From JACMOY01 sp038322575 (GTDB taxonomy: Bacteria > Actinomycetota > Actinomycetes > Actinomycetales > Angustibacteraceae): a stretch of 64,000 nucleotides of DNA. The stretch is from positions 1 through 64,000 of the forward strand of contig JBBQGB010000006.1 in assembly GCA_038322575.1 (NCBI GenBank), written 5' to 3'. Below are positions 27,904-36,210 of the stretch, in pieces. Below the pieces are notes generated by a model, which was given only the letters and a program-made list of their open reading frames with translations, ran no database searches and was not told the DNA's origin. Position 1 is the first letter of the stretch. Each line of letters starts with the position of its first letter. The translations under genes were made by a program, and so were the position numbers.

Positions 27904-27919
27904 CGCTCCCGTCTCACCG

Positions 27920-27978
27920 CACCCTCGCCACAAGGTGCCGTCCGGGGGCCCGTCTGACGTCACCTTCGCCACACGGTG
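27920..27978. repeat. Two copies of an 18-bp dyad upstream of the CPBP gene
   Basis: CACCCTCGCCACAAGGTG (27920-27937) and CACCTTCGCCACACGGTG (27961-27978) are variants of CACCTTCGCCACAAGGTG, whose six-base arms CACCTT and AAGGTG pair around a CGCCAC loop. The preceding bases (GTCT, then A or AC, then CG) also partly agree, so the repeated unit may be about 28 bases. A third, exact copy on the other strand lies at 42768-42785. It could be an operator or a mobile hairpin. Confidence 0.6.
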
Positions 27979-28004
27979 TGCGGGGTGGTCCGTAGGCTGC
28001 CAGC

Positions 28005-28775
28005 GTGGTGACCGACGTCCGCACACGCCGCCTGCTCGGCGCCGAGACCCTCGTCGTGGTCGCCATCGCGGTGGGGCTGAGCGCCCTGCGGTCGGTGCTC
28101 GTGTTCGTCTCGGCCGCGCTCGCGCCCGGACGGCTGGGCTCGCAGCAGGCGACCCTGAACGGCTCGGCGGCTCCCGGCCACCCCTGGCTCGACCTCGGGC
28201 TGCAGCTGGCCGGCGTGCTGCGGCTGCTGCTGCCCGTGGGGGTGGTGCTCGTCGTGGTGGCGCTCAGGGGTGAGCGGCTGGCGGACGTCGGGCTGCGCAC
28301 CGACCGCTGGCGGCGTGACGTGGCGCTGGGGGCGGGCGCGGCGGCTCTGGTGGGGGCGATCGGCCTGGCCGGGTACCTCGTCTCGTACGCCGCCGGGGGC
28401 AGCCTCGCGGTGGTGCCGACGACCCTGCCGCCGGTGTGGTGGCGGATCCCGGTCCTGGTGCTGTCCGCCTTGGCCAACGCCGCCCTCGAGGAGGTCGTGC
28501 TCGTCGGCTACCTGGTGCGCCGCGGCGAGCAGCTCGGGTGGTCGCCAGGTCGCACCGTCGTTACCAGCGGGGTGATCCGCGGCTGCTACCACCTCTACCA
28601 GGGGATCGCGGGACTGCTCGGCAACCTGCTGATGGGTGCGGTGTTCGCACGCTACTTCCAGCGCAGCGGGCGGATCGTGCCGCTGATCGCCGCGCACACC
28701 TTCATCGACGTGGTGGCCTTCTGCGGGTACGTGCTGCTCGCCGGCCACGTCGCGTGGCTGCCGGCACCTCGCTGA
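28005..28775 (+). CDS. CPBP family intramembrane glutamic endopeptidase
   Basis: A 256-residue membrane protein of the CPBP (Abi) family, related to Rce1. Seven or eight hydrophobic segments are visible. The active-site motif EEVVLVGYLVRR (near residue 164) has the double Glu and distal Arg. The second motif SGVIRGCYHLYQG (near 187) has the His in place of the usual FxxxH, and the third reads AAHTFIDV. In bacteria these proteins process peptides or act in bacteriocin self-immunity; no bacteriocin gene is nearby. Two GTG codons are in tandem, and TAGGCT lies six bases before the first, suggesting a leaderless start. Confidence 0.85.
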   Translation: MVTDVRTRRLLGAETLVVVAIAVGLSALRSVLVFVSAALAPGRLGSQQATLNGSAAPGHPWLDLGLQLAGVLRLLLPVGVVLVVVALRGERLADVGLRTDRWRRDVALGAGAAALVGAIGLAGYLVSYAAGGSLAVVPTTLPPVWWRIPVLVLSALANAALEEVVLVGYLVRRGEQLGWSPGRTVVTSGVIRGCYHLYQGIAGLLGNLLMGAVFARYFQRSGRIVPLIAAHTFIDVVAFCGYVLLAGHVAWLPAPR

Positions 28776-28791
28776 GAGTGGTCGTCAGTCG

Positions 28792-28871
28792 CTTAAAGTT
28801 CTCGAAGTCGTTGTGCCAGAACGGGTCTGAGGGGTCTGGGACTGTCGGTGGTGGTCGCTAGCGTGTGAGGC
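28792..28871 (+). repeat. Conserved 80-bp leader of DUF222/HNH gene, copy 2
   Basis: Near-identical to 741-820 (about 89% by hand alignment). It too ends with TAGCGT and seven bases before the ATG. It begins 16 bases after the stop of the CPBP gene, so the left edge of the duplicated unit falls close to 28790. Confidence 0.8.
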
Positions 28872-30143
28872 ATGGACAGCATCGGGGCATTGAGCGAGGC
28901 GCTCGTCGCCGTGCGCGACGCGCTGACCCTGTTGCAGTCCGAGGACCTGCACGGGGTGGACTCCGGGTCGCTGCTGACCGACGTCGCGGCGATGCGCCGG
29001 CTGGTGGACCAGGTCGAGGGCGAGTGGCTGCGCCGGGTCGGTGAGGCCCACGCCCGCGGCGCCGCCCAGGTCGTCGGCGCGGGTTCGACGAAGGCGTTCC
29101 TGCGCGGGACGTGCCTGGTCTCACCGTCGGAGGCGTCGCGGGCGGTGGACACCGCTGCCGCACTGCGGACCACGTGCACGCAGACCGCCGAGGCGGTGGC
29201 TGCAGGGATGATCGGTGTGGGTCAGGCGCAGGTCATCGCGAAGGTCATCACCGGGCTGCCGTCGGCCTTGGACGAGGATGTGCGGGTTGCCGGTGAGGCC
29301 ACCCTGGTGGCCCACGCGGTGGCGCTGAACCCGGCGGAGTTGGCGCGGGCAGGACGGTACTTCGCGTGCCACGTGGACCCCCACGGTGTGGCTCGGGACG
29401 ACGCCGAGCAGCGCGAGCGGGCCGGGATCACCTTCGCGTCCACCCTCTACGGGGCGGGGATCGCCCGGGGTGACCTGGACCCGGAGTCGTTGGCAGTCAT
29501 CTGCGCCGCGCTCGAACCGTTGTCCGCACCCAACCCAGGCGCCGACGGGGTCGAACGCAGGACATCCGCCCGGCGGCGCCTGGACGCGATGGTTGAGATC
29601 ATGCGGCACTACCTGGACTGCCAACAGGCACCGGACGTGCGTCGTCCCGGGGCGCACCTGACCGTCGTCACCGGGGCGTCCACCCTGGCCGGTGAGCCGG
29701 GCGGATCTGCCCTCGACTGGGGCGGTGTCATCTCCGGGGAGACCACCCGGCGCGTGGCGTGCGACGCGACCATCACCCCGGTCACCGTCAGCCCCCAGGG
29801 TCATGTGCTGGACGTCGGACGACGCACCCGCACCATCAACGCCGGGATGTGGGCCGCCCTCGTCGTCCGGGACCGGCACTGCGCGTTCCCCGGCTGCGAC
29901 ACCCCCACCAGCCGCTGCGACGCCCACCACATCACCCACTGGGCCGACGGCGGCCCCACCGCCCTGGCCAACCTGGTGCTGCTGTGCAGGTTCCACCACC
30001 AACGGGTCCTGCACGACGACCAGCACCAGGACAGATGGTCAGTACGCATCGACGAACCCACTGGCCGGCCCGTGTTCGACCCACCCATCTGGACCGGCCG
30101 ACGAGGCACACCCCTACCACCCCTTTGGTCACCCGACGGGTGA
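28872..30143 (+). CDS. DUF222 and HNH endonuclease domain protein (13E12 type), copy 2
   Basis: A 423-residue paralogue of the protein at 821-2158. The N-terminal DUF222 region shares long blocks with copy 1 (for example LLDQVEGEWLRRVGE in copy 1 against LVDQVEGEWLRRVGE here, and the identical GAGSTKAFLRGTC). The HNH motif near residue 336 reads CAFPGCDTPTSRCDAHH and HWADGGPTALANLVLLC. Copy 2 is 22 residues shorter, mainly at the extreme C-terminus, where copy 1 continues past the common GTPLPPLW-like end. Both frames are intact, so neither is an obvious relic. The 26.7-kb spacing and conserved leader point to duplication by recombination or an uncharacterised mobility. Confidence 0.85.
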   Translation: MDSIGALSEALVAVRDALTLLQSEDLHGVDSGSLLTDVAAMRRLVDQVEGEWLRRVGEAHARGAAQVVGAGSTKAFLRGTCLVSPSEASRAVDTAAALRTTCTQTAEAVAAGMIGVGQAQVIAKVITGLPSALDEDVRVAGEATLVAHAVALNPAELARAGRYFACHVDPHGVARDDAEQRERAGITFASTLYGAGIARGDLDPESLAVICAALEPLSAPNPGADGVERRTSARRRLDAMVEIMRHYLDCQQAPDVRRPGAHLTVVTGASTLAGEPGGSALDWGGVISGETTRRVACDATITPVTVSPQGHVLDVGRRTRTINAGMWAALVVRDRHCAFPGCDTPTSRCDAHHITHWADGGPTALANLVLLCRFHHQRVLHDDQHQDRWSVRIDEPTGRPVFDPPIWTGRRGTPLPPLWSPDG

Positions 30144-30240
30144 ACCACGACGAACGGAACAACGGGGAGTCACATCCGACGCGCCGTTGCCCCAATGACG
30201 AGCGCGAGCCTTCGGGCGGGGCGCCTGCGACCGGCAACTG

Positions 30241-31125
30241 TCAGGCGGGCATCCGCTCGAAGGGTGAGGAGTAGGCGCCGTCGTGCGCCAGGGCCGCCTC
30301 GGCGGCGGCGACGTCGATCCGGTCGGCTTCGGCGCGCAGCACCAGGCCGAGCAGCCGGACGTCGCCCGGCGTGGGGATGCCGGTGATCTCGGGCCGGGCG
30401 AGCGCCCACGACACCGCCGCGCGCACCTGCTCGTACTCGTCGAACGGCTCGTACCACGTGGCGTACGCCTCGTTGTCGGCCGGTTCGCCGGCACCGACGT
30501 TCGGCCAGTTGCGCCGGGCGACGGTCTTGATCGTCATCAGACCGACGTCGTCGGCCTGCACCCGGGCCACCAGCGCCTCGTAGTCGGCGAGGTAGGCGGG
30601 GTCACGGTGCAGCGCGACGTTCATCGGGGTGAGTACCGTCGCGAACGGGAAGCGCCGCAGGGCTTCCAGGTGCGTGGCCGGGGCCTGCGGGCCGTGACCG
30701 GTGATGCCGACCGCGCCCACGAGTCCCTCCTCCTGCGCGCGGACGGCCGCCTCGAGCGCCCCGCCGGCACCCGTCGCGAGGTCGAGCTCGTCGACGTCAC
30801 CGATCGCGTGCAGCTGCAGCAGGTCGACGCGATCGGTCTGCAGCCGCTCGAGCGAGGCGTTGATCGACGCCCAGGCCGCATCGCGCTCGCGCTCGCCGGT
30901 CTTGGTCGACAGGAAGATCTGCTCGCGGATGCGCGGCATCCACGGCCCCAGCCGCAGCTCGGCGTCGCCGTAGCTCGCGGCGACGTCGAAGTGGGTGATG
31001 CCGCCGTCCAGCGCCTCCTGGACGGAGGCGTCGGCGGTGTCCTGGTCGACCGCGCCGAGGGCGGCCGCGCCGTAGATGAGCACCGAGTTGGTCGCACCGA
31101 GCCGGCCGAGCCGTCTGAGTTCCAT
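30241..31125 (-). CDS. Aldo/keto reductase
   Basis: A 294-residue TIM-barrel oxidoreductase. Catalytic residues follow the family order: FDVAASYGDAELRLG (Asp and Tyr), STKTGERERDAAW (Lys) and DLLQLHAI (His). The middle has VGAVGITGHG. The NADPH pocket at the C-terminus is recognisable but divergent. Cellular substrates are usually broad-range aldehydes. The ATG follows TAGTGT by seven bases, so a leaderless mRNA is likely. The preceding 97 bases after the DUF222 gene hold nothing I can identify. Confidence 0.9.
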   Translation of the reverse strand: MELRRLGRLGATNSVLIYGAAALGAVDQDTADASVQEALDGGITHFDVAASYGDAELRLGPWMPRIREQIFLSTKTGERERDAAWASINASLERLQTDRVDLLQLHAIGDVDELDLATGAGGALEAAVRAQEEGLVGAVGITGHGPQAPATHLEALRRFPFATVLTPMNVALHRDPAYLADYEALVARVQADDVGLMTIKTVARRNWPNVGAGEPADNEAYATWYEPFDEYEQVRAAVSWALARPEITGIPTPGDVRLLGLVLRAEADRIDVAAAEAALAHDGAYSSPFERMPA

Positions 31126-31135
31126 GCTCAGGACA

Positions 31136-31552
31136 CTAGTCCCGCAGCGGTCGCACCATCGAGTCGAGCAGCCGGTCCAGCTCTGCTGCCGGGTCGAGGC
31201 TGAGCCCGGTGTGCACCGGTGAGGCCTGGACGACGGTGCTGCGCGCCGAGGTCAGCCACCTGAACCGGGCGCCGGGTGGCATCACCGCTGTGGCGGGGTG
31301 CGCCCCCGCGCAGACCGCGGTGACCACGTCCAGGTGCCGGCGGACGGCGATGACGTCCAGCCGCGGGTCGAGCGCGAGGACGCGGGCGACGTCCAGCTCG
31401 ACGCCGGCCACCAGGACGTCGCCGGACCGGCTGTAGACCACGGCGCCGGCGTTGACGAACTCGCAGCGCTCGACGCGCGGCACGACCCGCAGCACGCACC
31501 ACTCGTAGCCGAGCAGCCGGCCGGCCGGCGTCCGGGACTCACCGCGCGGCAC
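31136..31552 (-). CDS. DUF3037 domain protein, partner of the HipA-like kinase
   Basis: A 138-residue DUF3037 protein. The signature is YEWCVLRVVPRVERCEFVN with AGAVVYSR following, near residues 15-42. The function of the domain is unknown. In actinobacteria it is repeatedly found just after a HipA-like kinase gene, as here: the GTG start lies 14 bases inside the end of that gene, so the two are one coupled unit. The frame stays open further upstream, but starting at this GTG gives the usual family N-terminus. Confidence 0.82.
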   Translation of the reverse strand: MPRGESRTPAGRLLGYEWCVLRVVPRVERCEFVNAGAVVYSRSGDVLVAGVELDVARVLALDPRLDVIAVRRHLDVVTAVCAGAHPATAVMPPGARFRWLTSARSTVVQASPVHTGLSLDPAAELDRLLDSMVRPLRD

Positions 31553-32339
31553 GGGCAGCCTCCAGCGGAGCCAGCCACTGCGACCGGGCGACGAGCCGCG
31601 CGAGCAGCAGGTCGACGTACGCCGCACGCGTGGCGGCGACGTCGGCGAACACGGTGGGGTCGTGGATCCACGGGTCGGGGGCGAGCGCGACGACCTCGGT
31701 GAGCAGCTGCCGCGTCACCAGCGGGGTCAGGGCGGCGTCGGCGTCGGTCAGCGGGCCGGCCACCGGCAGCAGCACGTGCTGGTCACCCTCGCTCAGCTCG
31801 CGGGTGACGGCGGCGTCCCGGGCTCGCCAGGTGTGGTGCCACCACAGTGCGGCGCCGTGGTCGATCAGCCACGGCCGCCCGTGCCACAGCAGCAGGTTGG
31901 GGTTGCGCCACGTGCGGTCGACGTCGTCGACGAGGGCGTCCAGCCAGACGACCCGAGCGGCGAGTCCGGGGTCGACCGGGTCGACCGCGGGGTCGAGGGT
32001 GATCGACCCGGGCAGGTAGTCCATGCCGAGGTTGAGGCCGGCGCTGGCCCGCAGCAGGTCCTGCACCTCCTCGTCCGGCTCGGCGTACGCGAGCTCGGGG
32101 TCCAGGTCGACCAGCACCAGGTCGGGCACGGGCAGGCCGATCGCCCGGGCGAGCTCGCCCACGACGATCTCGGCCACCAGGGCCTTGGGCCCCTGGCCCG
32201 CCCCACGGAACTTCACGACGTAGGTGCCGAGGTCGTCGCACTCGACCACGGCCGGCAGCGATCCGCCCTCGCGCAGCGGCAGCACGTAGCGCAGGGCCCG
32301 GACCGTGGTCAGGGCCGACGCCTGGCCGATCGCGGTCAC
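31539..32339 (-). CDS. HipA-like family kinase
   Basis: A 266-residue HipA-type kinase, shorter than E. coli HipA (about 440) because it lacks the N-subdomain. The core is present: YVVKFRGAGQG (nucleotide Lys), AEIVVGELARAIG (pairing Glu), the catalytic loop DDVDRTWRNPNLLLWHG and the metal Asp in WLIDHGAALWW. HipA kinases phosphorylate proteins such as glutamyl-tRNA synthetase and pair with an antitoxin; no HipB-like helix-turn-helix gene is present here, only the DUF3037 gene. The GTG start follows TAGCGT by seven bases, indicating a leaderless transcript. It may be a toxin-like or housekeeping kinase. Confidence 0.82.
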   Translation of the reverse strand: MTAIGQASALTTVRALRYVLPLREGGSLPAVVECDDLGTYVVKFRGAGQGPKALVAEIVVGELARAIGLPVPDLVLVDLDPELAYAEPDEEVQDLLRASAGLNLGMDYLPGSITLDPAVDPVDPGLAARVVWLDALVDDVDRTWRNPNLLLWHGRPWLIDHGAALWWHHTWRARDAAVTRELSEGDQHVLLPVAGPLTDADAALTPLVTRQLLTEVVALAPDPWIHDPTVFADVAATRAAYVDLLLARLVARSQWLAPLEAARAAR

Positions 32340-32481
32340 CTGCGGGACGCTACCGGCTGTTGCGCCGCGGCGCGGTGCCGGCCGGCGAGTGGGTGGGCGT
32401 CAAGATGTGGGGTCGCGCTGCTGATGGCCCGTAGACGATGATTTGAGCGATCAAGAGCCATCCACCACGAGGAGGTCCGGC

Positions 32482-34761
32482 GTGCCGGGACGGGGACCGC
32501 TCGTGCGCCGGACCTTCGCCGTGGTCGGGGGAGGGGCGGCCGGCCTGTACGCCCTAGGGGTCAGCCCGGGGGTCGACACCATGGCCTTCATCGTGCTGGG
32601 TCTGGCCACCGCCGCCGCACTGGCGCTGGGTCCCGTGATGAACGGCGCCCCCCGCAGGCCCTGGTTCATCATCTCCGCCGTCTGCGTGCTGTTCGCGGTC
32701 GGTGCGGGTGTGCGACCGGCGGCGCTGGCGGTGACGGGGTGGCAGGTCGCACTGCCCGACCTGTTCGTGCTGCCCGGGTACGCCCTGCTCTTCCTGGGGC
32801 TCGGCATGCTGCTGCATCGTCGCGAGGGCGTGCGTGACCTGCACGCCACGGTCGACACGCTGATCGTGCTGCTGGGGGTGGCCAGCCTGTCGGTCACGCT
32901 GCTCGCGCTGCCGGCCAGCGAGGTCGTCGGGCGCCCCCTGTGGTTGTCGCTGGCCAGCGCCGTGTACCCCGTCCTGGACGTCCTGCTGCTGTGCGTGCTG
33001 GTGCAGCTGTGGTTCACCAGCACCCAGTTCACCTGGTCGCTGGCGGCGCTGTCGGCGGCGTCGACGGCGCTGCTGGCGGCTGACTTCGTCTACGCCCTGC
33101 TCGGCACCCGCGGGATCCTGCAGGCACCGCACGCGGTGGACGTGGTGTTCGCCGTCAGCTTCCTGCTCCTCGGGTTCAGCGCGCTGCACCCGTCCGTGCG
33201 GCTGCTCGGCGTCGGTGGCCGACGACAGGTGCAGGCGTGGACGCCGCTGCGGATGCTCGTGATCGCCCTGGCGCTGTCGGTCCCCGTCGTGCTCCTCGCG
33301 ATGCACCCCTCCGGCGGAGCCCTGCGGCTGGGCCTGGCCGCCGCGGCTGTCCTCGGGATCGGCCTGCTCCTGCTGCGTGCCACCGCGGCGGTCCGCGCAC
33401 TGGGCCGGGCCCAGCGGGTCACCGAGCACGAGGCGGCCCACGACGCGCTCACCGGTCTGCCGAACCGGGGGTACGTCGACGCCTGGCTCCAGCGACGGCT
33501 GGGGCGGGGCCGTGCCCTGACGCTGCTGTTCCTCGACCTGGACGGCTTCAAGCTCGTGAACGACTCGTACGGCCACGCCACCGGGGACGAGCTGCTGCGA
33601 GCGGTCGCCGGACGACTGAGGGCGGTCGCCCCCCAGCGGTCGGTGCTCGGTCGGCTCGGTGGTGACGAGTTCGTCCTCGCGCTGGAGCAGAACGACCGCG
33701 ACCCCCGCGAGCTGGCGACGGACTTCCTGTCCGGTATCGATGCCGCCTTCGCGCTCACCGAGGCGGACGTGACGGTCACCGCGTCGGTCGGCATCGCCTG
33801 CTCGGCGCGGCCGGGGCGGCCCGCGCCGACCGGTCAGGACCTGATCCGCGAGGCCGACACGGCGATGTACCGCGCCAAGGCGCTCGGTCGCGGCTCGGTC
33901 GCCGTGTTCGACGACTCGATGCGCTCGTCGGTGCGCGAGCGGCTGGACCTCGAGCAGGCGCTGCGCCAGGCCCTGGCCCTGGACGAGCTCTCGGTGCACT
34001 TTCAGCCCGTGGTCGCCCTGACCTCGGGCGAGGTCGTCAGTCACGAGGCGCTGGTGCGCTGGACCCACCCGGTGCGGGGCAATGTCCCCCCGGACTCCTT
34101 CATCGGCCTGGCGGAGGAGACCGGGCTGATCGTCGAGATCGGCGACTGGGTGCTCGACCGCTCACTCGAGGTGCTCGCGGCCCGCCGCGCCGCGGGGGCG
34201 GGGTCGCTCACGGTCGCGGTGAACGTCGCCGGACGCCAGCTGGTCGACCCCCTGTTCGGTGGCCGCGTGTGCGCAGCGCTGCACCGCCACGGGCTCCCGC
34301 CGTCCGCGCTGAAGCTCGAGATCACCGAGTCGGCGATGCTGCAGGAGGACGTCACGGTCACCCACACGATGGACTGGCTGGTCGGGGCGGGGGTGGCGCT
34401 GTCGATGGACGACTTCGGCACAGGCTTCTCCTCGCTGAGCTACCTGCGCCGGCTGCCCGTCGCCGAGGTCAAGATCGACCGCTCGTTCGTCGCCGGCATG
34501 GTCGACAGCGCCGCCGACGAGGAGATCATCCGCGCGGCGACGGCGATGGCCCACGCGCTGCGCCTGTCGGTGGTCGCCGAGGGCATCGAGACGCTGGCCC
34601 AGCGCGACCTGCTGGCGGCCCTCGGCGTCGACCGCGGCCAGGGCTGGCTCTACGGCCGGCCGGTGGCCTTCGACGCGTACGCCGAAGCGGGCAGCGTCAC
34701 CGAACCGTCCCTGAGCTCGATGACGGCGTCCGGCCGCACCGTGGGGACCGGCAGCTCGTAG
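32482..34761 (+). CDS. Membrane-anchored GGDEF-EAL cyclic-di-GMP protein
   Basis: A 759-residue signalling protein. Residues 1 to about 310 form a bundle of roughly nine membrane helices. A GGDEF domain follows, with the intact motif RLGGDEFVLAL near 392. The inhibitory RxxD site is not present (APQRSVLG precedes it). The EAL domain (about 490-735) keeps all expected catalytic residues: SHEALVRW, NVAGRQL, LEITESAM, MDDFGTGFSS, VKIDRSFV and VAEGIET. Both synthesis and breakdown of cyclic di-GMP therefore look possible. The GTG at 32482 was preferred because AGGAGG sits six bases upstream; a TTG at 32443 would add 13 residues with no ribosome site. Its 3' end overlaps the convergent acetyltransferase gene by 112 bases. 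Confidence 0.93.
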   Translation: MPGRGPLVRRTFAVVGGGAAGLYALGVSPGVDTMAFIVLGLATAAALALGPVMNGAPRRPWFIISAVCVLFAVGAGVRPAALAVTGWQVALPDLFVLPGYALLFLGLGMLLHRREGVRDLHATVDTLIVLLGVASLSVTLLALPASEVVGRPLWLSLASAVYPVLDVLLLCVLVQLWFTSTQFTWSLAALSAASTALLAADFVYALLGTRGILQAPHAVDVVFAVSFLLLGFSALHPSVRLLGVGGRRQVQAWTPLRMLVIALALSVPVVLLAMHPSGGALRLGLAAAAVLGIGLLLLRATAAVRALGRAQRVTEHEAAHDALTGLPNRGYVDAWLQRRLGRGRALTLLFLDLDGFKLVNDSYGHATGDELLRAVAGRLRAVAPQRSVLGRLGGDEFVLALEQNDRDPRELATDFLSGIDAAFALTEADVTVTASVGIACSARPGRPAPTGQDLIREADTAMYRAKALGRGSVAVFDDSMRSSVRERLDLEQALRQALALDELSVHFQPVVALTSGEVVSHEALVRWTHPVRGNVPPDSFIGLAEETGLIVEIGDWVLDRSLEVLAARRAAGAGSLTVAVNVAGRQLVDPLFGGRVCAALHRHGLPPSALKLEITESAMLQEDVTVTHTMDWLVGAGVALSMDDFGTGFSSLSYLRRLPVAEVKIDRSFVAGMVDSAADEEIIRAATAMAHALRLSVVAEGIETLAQRDLLAALGVDRGQGWLYGRPVAFDAYAEAGSVTEPSLSSMTASGRTVGTGSS

Positions 34762-35294
34762 GCCCAATAGGTCTGCGCGTCGACCTGCTCGAGCGCGACC
34801 TCGGTGACCACCGAAGCGGCGATGCGCTCGATCGACTGCGGCAGAGCGTGCTGCTCCACGTGATGGCTGCAGACGTCCAGGACGGTCACCCCACCGGTCA
34901 ACGACGCCGTGTAGGACATCACCTGCACGAGCTCGGTGAACAGCGCCGACCCGTGGCGCGCCGGGTGCGAGGCGACGAAGCCGATGTAGTAGCAGCGGCC
35001 GGCGGCCCAGTGCTCGGGCCAGCGGTGGGCGAAGTACGCCGGCTCGACCAGCGGCATCGCCTCGATCTGGTTGGTCAAGGTGCCCATGCCCAGCACCGGT
35101 CCGTCGTCACCGACGGCGAGGAACTTGGTCACCCGGACGTCGCCGCACACCTCGTCGAACTCCGCCCGCGTCATGAGGTGACGCTGCAGGGCGATCGAGC
35201 GCAGGGGCTCGAAGGCGGCGAGGTACGTCGCCCACGCGCCCTCGCGGTCCGCGTCGTCCACCACGGCCCGAGGATGGATGGTCACACCGCGCAC
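34650..35294 (-). CDS. GNAT-like acetyltransferase family protein
   Basis: A 214-residue protein with a probable GNAT fold: FLAVGDDGPVLGMGTLTNQ as the central strands, CYYIGFVASHPARHGSALF as a degenerate acetyl-CoA loop, and a C-terminal strand-helix part. The canonical Q/RxxGxG/A is not present, so activity is uncertain. The GTG start has AGGAG six bases upstream. The last 37 codons lie antisense to the 3' end of the GGDEF-EAL gene, an unusually long convergent overlap in this compact but mostly non-overlapping region. Confidence 0.6.
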   Translation of the reverse strand: MRGVTIHPRAVVDDADREGAWATYLAAFEPLRSIALQRHLMTRAEFDEVCGDVRVTKFLAVGDDGPVLGMGTLTNQIEAMPLVEPAYFAHRWPEHWAAGRCYYIGFVASHPARHGSALFTELVQVMSYTASLTGGVTVLDVCSHHVEQHALPQSIERIAASVVTEVALEQVDAQTYWAYELPVPTVRPDAVIELRDGSVTLPASAYASKATGRP

Positions 35295-35371
35295 GCTGTT
35301 CTCCTGAACCCCGAGCCCGGTTGCTCCGGGCGTTTCGCCCAGAATGGCAGGTCAGGACCCTGTGTAGTGGA

Positions 35372-36082
35372 TCAGTGACCTGGCGTGTTCGCAGCGACCT
35401 CGCGCATCGATCGGGTCGGGCGCAGCCAGGCACCCTGGACCGGCAGCGCGTCCAGGCGCACGCGGTCCAGCGGCGTGGTGAAGGCGCCGGGGACGTCCTC
35501 GAGGTCGACGAACGTCAGCAGGTCCGACTCCAGCGCGTACCCGGCGACCTCGCCGAACGACAGGACGACGACCTCGGTGCCGGTGCGGGCGATCGCCTCG
35601 AGCGGCCCGGTGAAGTTGCGCCCGTCACCGCTCGCCACGACCAGCCGGGTCAGCCGGTGGGTGCGCGCCCGCTCGTCGATGTGCTCGAGCATCGCCAGGT
35701 CGACGTCGTCGTCGTGGTGCAGCTTGGGCTTGGCGAAGACGGCGTAGCCGAACGAGCGCAGCGCCTCGATCCACCCGCGCATCCCGGTCGCCGCGCCCGG
35801 CGGGACGTTGGTGAACACGCTGCCCTCGACGTCGCGGTCACCGGCGCCGTCGACCAACCAGCGGGCCACGGCGTCGAACCGCGGCCGCGAGGCGGGCGAC
35901 GGGCGGGCCCCGATGACGTTCGACAGGGTCATGTCGATGTTGGGCGCGTCCCAGACCAGCAGGTCCAGCGGCTGCAGCTCGGGCCCGGCCTCGGGCCCGG
36001 CCTCGAGCGCGTCCGCGGGCGCGTCCGCGGCGTCGTCCCGCGCGTCGTCCACGATCAGGTCACTGGCGTCCATGCCGGTCAT
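35372..36082 (-). CDS. NYN domain (PIN-like) protein
   Basis: A 236-residue NYN-domain protein, a family of PIN-fold proteins that includes ribonucleases. Key acidic stretches are LDLLVWDAPNIDM (near residue 40), HHDDDVDLAML (near 125) and VVASGDGRNFTGPLEAI (near 147), giving the usual aspartate set. The N-terminus is acidic and Ala-rich (about 35 residues), probably disordered; the C-terminus (VRLDALPVQGAWLRPTRSM) is conserved in actinobacterial relatives. Targets are unknown. Two in-frame ATG codons exist at 36082 and 36073. Confidence 0.8.
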   Translation of the reverse strand: MTGMDASDLIVDDARDDAADAPADALEAGPEAGPELQPLDLLVWDAPNIDMTLSNVIGARPSPASRPRFDAVARWLVDGAGDRDVEGSVFTNVPPGAATGMRGWIEALRSFGYAVFAKPKLHHDDDVDLAMLEHIDERARTHRLTRLVVASGDGRNFTGPLEAIARTGTEVVVLSFGEVAGYALESDLLTFVDLEDVPGAFTTPLDRVRLDALPVQGAWLRPTRSMREVAANTPGH

Positions 36083-36116
36083 CGTCGCACTGCCCGGTGG
36101 TCCACGAAGCGGTCAA

Positions 36117-36158
36117 CGTGAAGGATCGGTCCGGCCAGGGCGGGTCGGATCCTCCACG
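36117..36158. promoter_or_regulatory. Inverted repeat between the NYN and transhydrogenase genes
   Basis: CGTGAAGGATC (36117-36127) and GATCCTCCACG (36148-36158) are inverted copies matching at 10 of 11 positions, 20 bases apart. The element lies about 40 bases upstream of the TAGCGT box of the transhydrogenase operon. It could be an operator or part of a regulatory hairpin; there is no T tract for a classical terminator. Confidence 0.4.
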
Positions 36159-36210
36159 CTGATCGGTGCGGCTGTTCGCTCGCGGCCTCGCCACCCCCTA
36201 GCGTGCGGCC

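Noticed and set aside
32443..32481. TTG at 32443 as the start of the GGDEF-EAL gene
   Set aside because: No ribosome site precedes it, while AGGAGG sits six bases before the GTG at 32482.
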